64,000 nt of DNA. Origin: Apostichopus japonicus. Taxonomy: Eukaryota; Echinodermata; Holothuroidea; Aspidochirotida; Stichopodidae. Shown piece by piece: positions 56,668 through 64,000 of the stretch. Position numbers and translations under genes: made by a program. Each line of letters begins with the position of its first letter. Positions within the stretch are counted from its first letter, which is position 1. The notes under the pieces were generated by a model, which ran no database searches, was not told where the DNA came from, and saw nothing but the letters and a program-made list of their open reading frames with translations. The stretch covers positions 9,757,501-9,821,500 of the forward strand of contig NC_092570.1 of NCBI RefSeq assembly GCF_037975245.1, in the 5' to 3' direction.

Positions 56668-58689
56668 ATGGAAAACATTGAAGAAATAACCAACATCACG
56701 CCTCATCCTAACACCGACTTCATTGTGAGAGTATTCACTAGAGGCATGATAGGATCAGGAACTTTCGCCAGTGTAAAGTTGTTTCTCATCAACACCGAAG
56801 GTGAAGAATCTGAAAGTCGTGAAATCAATTCGTCTTGGTGGAACTATTTGAGTGTCAATTCTATCCGTGATATCGAGTTAAGTGGTCTTGGAGATATTGG
56901 ACGCGTTAGCGCTATTCGACTGTTAAGAGGACGATCTACTCCCTGGGGAGACTGGTATGTAGATGGGCTTCAAGTTCGTGATGTTAGAAATAATCGTGTG
57001 TCCGTTTTCCCCATCCATCGATGGATTTATGCCAATCGACCTGTTCGATTTAAAGAATTTGATGCCTGTTTGCCTCAGGACGATGACGATAGCGAACAAC
57101 GAAGTAAGGAATTGGTGGAGCAACAAGAAGTATACAAATCCATAATACATCAGGAGGGTTTGCTTCCACAGGTCGAGAAACTACCGTGGCAGGAGAAATT
57201 TTCATTAAAGTACCAACTTAGCATAGGGACACAAAAATTGAAGCTGAAAGCCCATATGTTGTTTCATAAGTTTTTGAACGGATCGTTGTCTAATGCCGAC
57301 GAGGTTATGAAGCTGTACAACGCACAGTTACATCTACCTATAGCGCATGCCTTCTGGAAAACCGATGAAGCATTCGGTCAGCAGAGACTAAATCACTGCA
57401 ACCCAACTCAAATACGTCTGTGTGAGAAGATCCCTGACAAATTTGCAGTCACTGAGGATATGGTAAGTCCATTATTTGAAGAGATGACCCTTCAAGCAGC
57501 AATTAATGCTAAGAAGCTATATTATATAGACTATTGTATATTGAAAGACCTCAAATGTCCCGATAAGCGAGAAGTCTGTGCTCCATTTGCGTTGTTCTTC
57601 GTAAATAGCAAGGGAAACTTGGTGCCAATTGCTATCCAGCTTTTCCAGGTGCCGAGTGAAACCAACCCGGTGTTTCTTCCAACAGATGATCCATACGTCT
57701 GGTTGTGCGCAAAGTTATGGTTCAACAATGCTGATGCAAGTTTTCATCAGTCGTGTACCCATCTTGGTTTCACTCATCTCATCATGGAACCAATTTGTTT
57801 GGCAACCAATTGGAGCCTGTCACGATCCCACCCAATTTTCCGCCTCCTTGCGCCCCACTTCTTGTATCTTTTGGCAATCAATAACCGTGGACTCGATTTG
57901 TTAACAGCAAAAGGAGGGTGGGTTGACAAATGCATGACCATCGGAACAGATGGTATGTTCGAAATTATATCCAGAGAGCTTAAGATTTGGAGAATGGACG
58001 TACAAGGTACCCTGCCGAATGACCTCAAGGAAAGAGGTGTCGACGATCCAGAAGCATTGCCTCAATACTACTATCGCGACGACGCTCTCCTGATTTACAA
58101 TGCCATCCACAAGTACGTCACCGAAGTAGTTAACGGATTTTATGAAAACGCGGACAAAGTGAAGAGTGACAATGAAGTACAAGAATGGGCACGGTGCCTT
58201 TCTGACCCACATGAGAAGAACGGAGTCGGTATTCCTGGGGTGCACGGTGGCGGAAAGTTAGAAACCATCGAAGAAGTCGTCTGCCTATGTACATCGATAA
58301 TTTTTATTGGTAGTGTGGCCCACGCGGCGTCGAACTTTTCTCAGTACGATGATTATGGATATCCTGCAAATTATCCCGCTTTCCTATACGGAAGCCCAAT
58401 TCGTGATAAAAAACCTCGAACCTCTGCAGATGTGAGTAAACTTCTGCCGAGAGAAGACATCTGCATGGACACCCTGTTGATAACGCGTTTGTTAAGTACG
58501 AGATCAACGAAATCTTTGGGTGAGTTTGAAGTCCAGTTTCTATTCGATCCAAAGAGCGAGGCAGCAGCAAAGGAATTTCGACAAGAGTTGAAGTCCATTG
58601 GCCAGCAAATTGAATTGAGAAATATGAAGATTGGTAGACCATACAACTATCTTCATCCTGGGGAGATTCCGAATTCAATCAGTATATAA
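56668..58689 (+). CDS. PLAT-domain lipoxygenase, single exon (LOX-b)
   Basis: Intact 673-aa paralogue of LOX-a. The frame is open upstream to 56584, but the first ATG in good context (AACATGG) is at 56668, and the resulting length matches LOX-a, so that start is chosen. Iron ligands are His365, His370, His552, Asn556 and C-terminal Ile673. Gly408 in AINNRG predicts R-stereochemistry. Over residues 351-420, 56 of 70 positions equal LOX-a. The PLAT domain (about 16-132) keeps its fold pattern and GDWYVD, but the acidic calcium-loop residues of LOX-a are replaced: D33 by F, N35 by S, E62 by S, D67 by R, D88 by G and D94 by G. Trp86 is Leu. Calcium-driven membrane docking is therefore probably lost. 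The family-conserved Arg382 before the SHP motif is Trp. No introns interrupt the coding region. Substrate and position of oxygenation are not known. Confidence 0.95.
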   Translation: MENIEEITNITPHPNTDFIVRVFTRGMIGSGTFASVKLFLINTEGEESESREINSSWWNYLSVNSIRDIELSGLGDIGRVSAIRLLRGRSTPWGDWYVDGLQVRDVRNNRVSVFPIHRWIYANRPVRFKEFDACLPQDDDDSEQRSKELVEQQEVYKSIIHQEGLLPQVEKLPWQEKFSLKYQLSIGTQKLKLKAHMLFHKFLNGSLSNADEVMKLYNAQLHLPIAHAFWKTDEAFGQQRLNHCNPTQIRLCEKIPDKFAVTEDMVSPLFEEMTLQAAINAKKLYYIDYCILKDLKCPDKREVCAPFALFFVNSKGNLVPIAIQLFQVPSETNPVFLPTDDPYVWLCAKLWFNNADASFHQSCTHLGFTHLIMEPICLATNWSLSRSHPIFRLLAPHFLYLLAINNRGLDLLTAKGGWVDKCMTIGTDGMFEIISRELKIWRMDVQGTLPNDLKERGVDDPEALPQYYYRDDALLIYNAIHKYVTEVVNGFYENADKVKSDNEVQEWARCLSDPHEKNGVGIPGVHGGGKLETIEEVVCLCTSIIFIGSVAHAASNFSQYDDYGYPANYPAFLYGSPIRDKKPRTSADVSKLLPREDICMDTLLITRLLSTRSTKSLGEFEVQFLFDPKSEAAAKEFRQELKSIGQQIELRNMKIGRPYNYLHPGEIPNSISI

Positions 58690-60879
58690 CTTTTTAAAAA
58701 GGACCAGCGGTGTCCAAAAGTCGAGACGGAGGCTGAGCTACCATCAAGGGGTTGATGCAGGTTGTGAGTTGCCCTCACTGTAAGACATTTTTGGGACGAA
58801 AGATTTTACATGATTCAGGAAATGTGTGACAGGGAAATATTCAGTGTAATGTTTCTTTGTCGTGTTTGAAAAGGGGAAGTCTTTTTTATATATTTTGCAA
58901 AACAATTTGTGTTTGCTTGCAATTAAAGTCAAATTTATTCTAGATGTTGAATTTTATATTTTAGTACTCAGGTTTCTTTCTCTGGTAGCCTTTGCCAGTT
59001 ACTACAGAGGTTTTGTACATTAATAACAGGAATATGCCACATGGAAATAACCGTCAAATATTACGTGTCACCGATTGATAGTATTTGTAATATATTACCG
59101 TGTTCTATCAAAGTTGTTTACTTAACACGTGATAATGTTGAACTAACAAATTCTTCCGGGTGTTTAGGTACTAAAAGCTACGTACGGAAGATGGGGTCTT
59201 TATTGAAAAGTCGAGAAAATGTTGGTGTTGGGAGCATTTAGTCAGAAAGTTCAAGGAAAAGGTATAATGTGTCAATCAATTGTAAATAAAAAGGTTCCAT
59301 TCAATTAAAGAGCTTTGTCGGTGGCAGATTAAGTAACATTAAGACAATAATCCAAGTTTTATCAAAATTGTGTGTCTGTACCTGTAGATATAGATGTTGG
59401 AACTTAATTTGGCCAAACACTCTTCGTTCACGTAACGAATAAAGTTCGGATTCATTTCAAATATGGGATACTTTGACGCTGCCTATAGCTCTCAATCTTC
59501 AAGATTTAAATAGCAATAAGAGAAGACTAATCAACTTTAAAACTGCCTTTCAGCATTTACGAATTTGCCATTTTTATTTTGTTTCTTCGAGCACAGAATT
59601 ACATAAAATTAAAGTATCCGAATTTTAAACCTGGAAATGTAACAATTTAATCCACTTTTTTTCCTCACTTGATTTGCTATTGTGGAAGACGCTTCGACCA
59701 ATGCAGAACCAACAGGCTCATCAACTATGTGCCACCTGTACTGTCCAAAACCTTTAGCAAGGTAGCATTGTCAACAAATTTACATTGATGGATTTTAGCC
59801 AATGAAATTCTGTGAAACAGCAAAGCTGTCATTTGCAGGTATGCATTTTGAATCAGAAAGGAAACTATACTGAAATCTGTAGATCTCTCTTTACATTCAA
59901 TTATTTCGTTGAGATTTGATAACGAATTTTGTCAAACAAAGAATGGACATGGTTAACTGAGTTTCGTATTCTCACTTTGTTCAAGCAACAGTCAGGGTTT
60001 TAATCCCAAACGTCCTGAGAGAAACCAACTCATGCGTTTTCCTTCTTGTTGGTTTTACCCTAGTAAACAATACTTTAATAGTTAACCAGAAAAGCCAGTT
60101 GGCTGTGAGTCCTTGTCACGTTTTAGTATGATAACATTGAAAACAATAACAATGCAAACACTGACTTCGAGTGATCAGCAAGATTCTTGCACTAATGTAG
60201 AAATACATATCAAGTACGAAATTTATCAAAGCTTTACTTTGGCAGTTACCATTTCTACAAGGTTTCAGACCTTTTACATTCAATAATCAAGACGATTTTG
60301 TTTGCCAAGATGGATGAACATACCATGCACGAAGTTAATACAAACGTTACTTACAAGGAGTTATTACAAGGTGTTTAGAAATTGACCACTAATTAATTAT
60401 TGACACAAATCGGGTTTCTTCTACTCAAGAACACGAGAAAAAAAATTGCCCCAATAAAATTTGAGGCCTAAACGGTCCAAAACATATTTGGCCAACAAAG
60501 TGGCTTAAACAAATATTTGCCACTCAAAACTTGAACCCCAATGTGGACCCAAATGGTTAAAGCAATATGGCCCAGAGTTTTAGACCCAAGATGGCCTACG
60601 TGTAAAAGTTATTAACCAACAACTGTATAAGTTTGGCTACAAATTGACTTTTGGTTGCAGAGTGATTGCAATGTAAAGAAAATGTAGGCCAAAAAATATT
60701 GGACCCCACAAATTCTGGCCCAAAGAATGTGTCCATAAGTGCATTTTGAGGTGAAAATAAAATTTTGGCCCACACGGGCCCAGATGGTTCCAAAATATTA
60801 AGGACTAGATGTACCAGCTTTTAACCAACAATTGTGTACCAAGTTGGCTGTAATTCAAATTAAGGTTGCCGAGTTATTG
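58690..60879. other. LOX-b 3' flank, no further gene
   Basis: The first few hundred bases are probably the 3' untranslated region. The rest is AT-rich without a recognised gene. Confidence 0.45.
58922..58927 (+). terminator. candidate LOX-b polyadenylation signal
   Basis: ATTAAA at 58922-58927, about 235 bases after the stop. A canonical AATAAA lies at 59285-59290. Confidence 0.35.
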
Positions 60880-62230
60880 CAATGTAAAGATTTGTTTAAG
60901 CCCTACATGTTCAGAGTCCTTGTGCACACCAAAATGAAGAGGGATTATCTACTGACTAACGCGGCAACCAATAAAGGTACCAGGAATCATTTATATCATG
61001 TTGACTGTCATGTTGACAGTAAGTCTGTACATTGACATAACCACAAAGCCAGTTGGCTTCGTGATTCCTTGCCATAAAATATGCTCAAACCTCAAAATAA
61101 GTATCTGACTAATGTAGAGCAAGCGATTTAAATTTGTCCGAGAATTATGTGAGAGCCAGAAAAGATCAGAGATTTCCAGATCGTATCGTAGCACTCCTTT
61201 GTGGGCATCAACCATTTCATTCACTGATAAGGATTTTATAGTATAGAATTTTTATTCAAAAATGTTTCAATATCCAGAGAGGACAGTCTTCCTGTAAGAA
61301 CATTGAAACAAAGATATATGAATAAAAGAACATTTCCTTTTACTAATTTGAGCTGGGAAATTGCCTTTGCTACAGAAATATTGCTTTAATTATTATTAAT
61401 GAATGAGAGTTACAATGCATTGCTTGAAATATTTTCACAAACTACTGCCAAAGCAAGTCATGCAGTAAAAATCTCAGGGAAAATGGTTAATTTTTGCCCA
61501 TTTGAGACAACCTGTTGATCCCCTGAAGCTCAAGAGGGTGGAAACTGATAACTGCAGTTTCAGTGCAGGTTTCATTGCAACATTCTGAAGCAGATTTCAC
61601 TTCCTAGGTGATCTTATGTATTTTGTTGGAAGTCCTATGGAGACCCTCCACACACATTTTACCAAACTATGTTTCACAAAAAGAAAATCATTGCATTGAT
61701 GAAGTTACAGATTAACTGTAGCTTTAATTTTGGAGTTATCAAGTCTAAAAGGCAAACTTTGACAAATGTGATCTTTGACTTATACCAATTTTTAATAGGG
61801 TTCTTGCATTCACCAAGCTGAATCTACCTACAAAGTATGACAACTCATATTTGTTGAGATATTGTGTTTACAAACAGTTTTGAGGATTTCTCATTCAGCC
61901 ACACCCAATCGTGATATAACGAGGGGGTAAAACTTGTTGTTGCAAAGATCATGTACTTACTATGTAGTTACATTTCCAAAAACCTATAAACTAAATTGCA
62001 CATACGGTTGAAGAGATATTGATATATCTTCATGGTAAGCCCCACCCACTCATTAATATTCATCATACTCATCAAAGGGCAACTATCTACCAAGTATGAC
62101 ATTTGATTCATCTTATGTTTCTTGTGATATCATGTTTACAAGTTTGCCATCCACACACACACACCCACACGCTTACCAGCACGATCGCAAATGTTACCGA
62201 GCCTTCGTAACCAAAGCTAATGTTGGAATT
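60880..62230 (+). repeat. diverged repeat segment, copy downstream of LOX-b
   Basis: Same order of blocks as 54290-55400: CTTGTGCACACC, GACTAACGCGGCAACC, TTCATTCACTGATAAGGATTTTA, GTAGCTTTAATTTTGGAGTT, CTATGTAGTTACAT and CAGCACGATCGCAAA. It is longer than the upstream copy because of extra sequence around 61250-61650. Confidence 0.75.
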
Positions 62231-62689
62231 TTGCGACCATTCATCGAGCATATAAATTGAAGAGATACTAAATGAGGAATGTTTAACATTGCCATAAAAA
62301 TGCATATTTATGAAACTGATGTTAGAATATGGTATATTGTTAACAATTACGGCAGGTAACGTCAATACGCAACTCCTCATTCAAATATGTTAATGCATAA
62401 TCCTATATAAATGTTTAATCCTGTATAAATGTTCAATGCGGTACATACACCAACAACAATAGTTTATTTTAGAGGTAGCTCTGACCAACATTGGATAAAT
62501 AGGTCTCTATCCATGAGAAAGTACCACCTTGGAAGAAAAATACTTCCATGACCTTGGCTTACACGTTGATCAAGAAGGAGACTTTTCATGGTGATTTACA
62601 TGCATCTGTTACCAATATTGTGTACTGTTCTAGTATGTCAACTCCACTGTAAGTGAGCAAACTGTGACAAATTTAAATGAACATCTGAT
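62231..62689. other. intergenic, nothing recognised
   Basis: No supported feature. Confidence 0.4.
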
Positions 62690-62890
62690 AGGAAGGGGTT
62701 AGAGGGGGGAGTTGTCCTGCCACCCTCCCATTTCCTAAAGTGCCTCAGAATGCACCATTTGACATCAAGAATTGTCAATTTTGGGGGGAGGCATGGATGC
62801 TCCCAGACCCCTCTACATGGGCAGTCTGCTTCAACGTTTCGGGGCCACACCCGATCCTTTATAAATTCCTGGATCCAACCTTGGTGACTT
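62690..62890 (-). mobile_element. MITE-like repeat fragment
   Basis: On the minus strand the block starts near CAAGGTTGGATCCAGGAATT, a terminal motif common in dispersed invertebrate repeats. It gives a matching QGWIQEF reading frame that is not a gene. Only one end is clear. Confidence 0.4.
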
Positions 62891-64000
62891 GGGACTTTGG
62901 AGATGAAAATGATACAATACTTAATGTATGAAAACGTGGTAACACTGAAATAATGCAACTAGTTATGCAACAGTGAAGATAGGTTGTTAAATACAAAAAG
63001 CCAGCAAGGAAAGGTGAGGAAACAGGAAATGAAAGCATAAAATCTTCAATGTTAATAATTTAAATCTGGCCACAAATTTAATGCCTGACGTAAATTCATT
63101 TACAATGCATTACAAACTTGCCAATGATATACTGTATCCTTTTGTTCTATACAAGTCTAAAGAACAATTTTGCTTATGGGACTAACCGATGCAGCCTGCA
63201 TTGAACATCATTTGCCTTTAAAGATCATTTCAGAAGATTGCCGTTTATTAATGGCGAATATCAACACAAAATTTGTGCAGATATTCCATAAACGCCATAC
63301 CAATCTTATGGTCTAACAATAACAAAAGCTTTACCACTGCTGTGGACAGCAGCTAAGGAACAGACAGATATCATTTGCATTACAACATTTTAACAAGACC
63401 TCTTATAGTAGGCAAACTTCATTTTAACATAAATTCACTTTTCAATCTACACCATAAGGAGAATGGTGTAGGCCAGACAATTAAATGGGCCAACTCGGAC
63501 TGACATCTCTGTAGGGCAGAGGGTAAGGATATATAACAAAGATGAAAGAACCTCATTGCCAGAACAAATAAAGTTTTAACTCCAAATATTAAATACAAAT
63601 TGCGATATGAAAAAGACTGATATCTGCTGCAGGTGCATTAGTACAATACTACCATTGTGCTTGATGACTACTACAAAAGCTGATTACTTTTCTGCAGTAA
63701 GTAACACATGGAAATACGTTGTAAATAGCCCCTATACAAAACAAACTCCTTATACACTTGGTGAAACATATAATAAAAATTGCAAACTTATACAATTAAG
63801 AAAGCAATATGATATGTTTTTTAAATGACATGCAAGAAATGGCCATCCTCTTATATCAGATATTGTGCGATACTTACTGCATGCCTTGTCATAGCGTATT
63901 TCCCGCCTTATACTAATTGGGAACAAGTCAAACCCCACCATATATGCAGTCGATTCTTAACATATTTGATACACTGTTTGAACAATTTTCCACCCTGGCT
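62891..64000. other. intergenic, nothing recognised
   Basis: AT-rich to the window end. The short frame at 63607-63828 has no recognisable domain. Confidence 0.4.

Noticed and set aside
62638-62958. 106-codon frame with QGWIQEF as a gene
   Set aside because: The same reading recurs in dispersed repeats that start GGATCCAGGAATT. It is repeat-derived.

Overview
This is a eukaryotic, AT-rich window with few genes. The best guess is a marine invertebrate, probably a deuterostome such as an echinoderm. That guess rests on animal-type PLAT-lipoxygenase genes, a THAP-like exon, Jockey/CR1-type LINEs and very many hAT-type DNA transposons; the species cannot be fixed from sequence alone. No prokaryotic, plastid, rRNA, tRNA or CRISPR feature was seen.

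Only two genes look intact. They are single-exon lipoxygenase genes on the + strand about 42 kb apart: LOX-a (12872-14890, 672 aa) and LOX-b (56668-58689, 673 aa). They align without gaps over most of their length and keep all five iron ligands (His, His, His, Asn and the C-terminal Ile). Both have Gly at the position that separates R- from S-lipoxygenases. LOX-a keeps the acidic calcium loops of the PLAT domain, while LOX-b has lost most of them. Each has a TATA-like box 125-136 bases before its ATG.

Nearly everything else is transposon and repeat. 1.3-5.8 kb: a degenerate Jockey-like LINE (- strand) split by a hAT MITE. 7-8.3 kb: a second LINE fragment. 9.8-12.2 kb: a fold-back repeat, overlapping perfect palindromes, and a hAT element with another inside it, just upstream of LOX-a. 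16.3-21.8 kb: two direct copies of a repeat segment. 21.9-27.4 kb: a hAT element holding a 4.2 kb hAT element, which itself holds LINE and TTAA-MITE pieces. 28.4-34.4 kb: two opposite copies of a composite MITE-in-MITE, one of them inside a larger hAT element. 37.4-43.7 kb: more hAT elements, a split satellite, a 467-bp MITE and a LINE fragment. 44.1-46.7 kb: three tandem-repeat arrays, one with higher-order structure. 54.3-62.2 kb: a diverged repeated segment flanks LOX-b on both sides.

The main result is structural. At least ten elements can be delimited to the base or nearly so by 8-bp target duplications, and several are nested. One composite evidently moved as a unit, because two copies carry the same inner insertion with the same inner target duplication but different outer ones.
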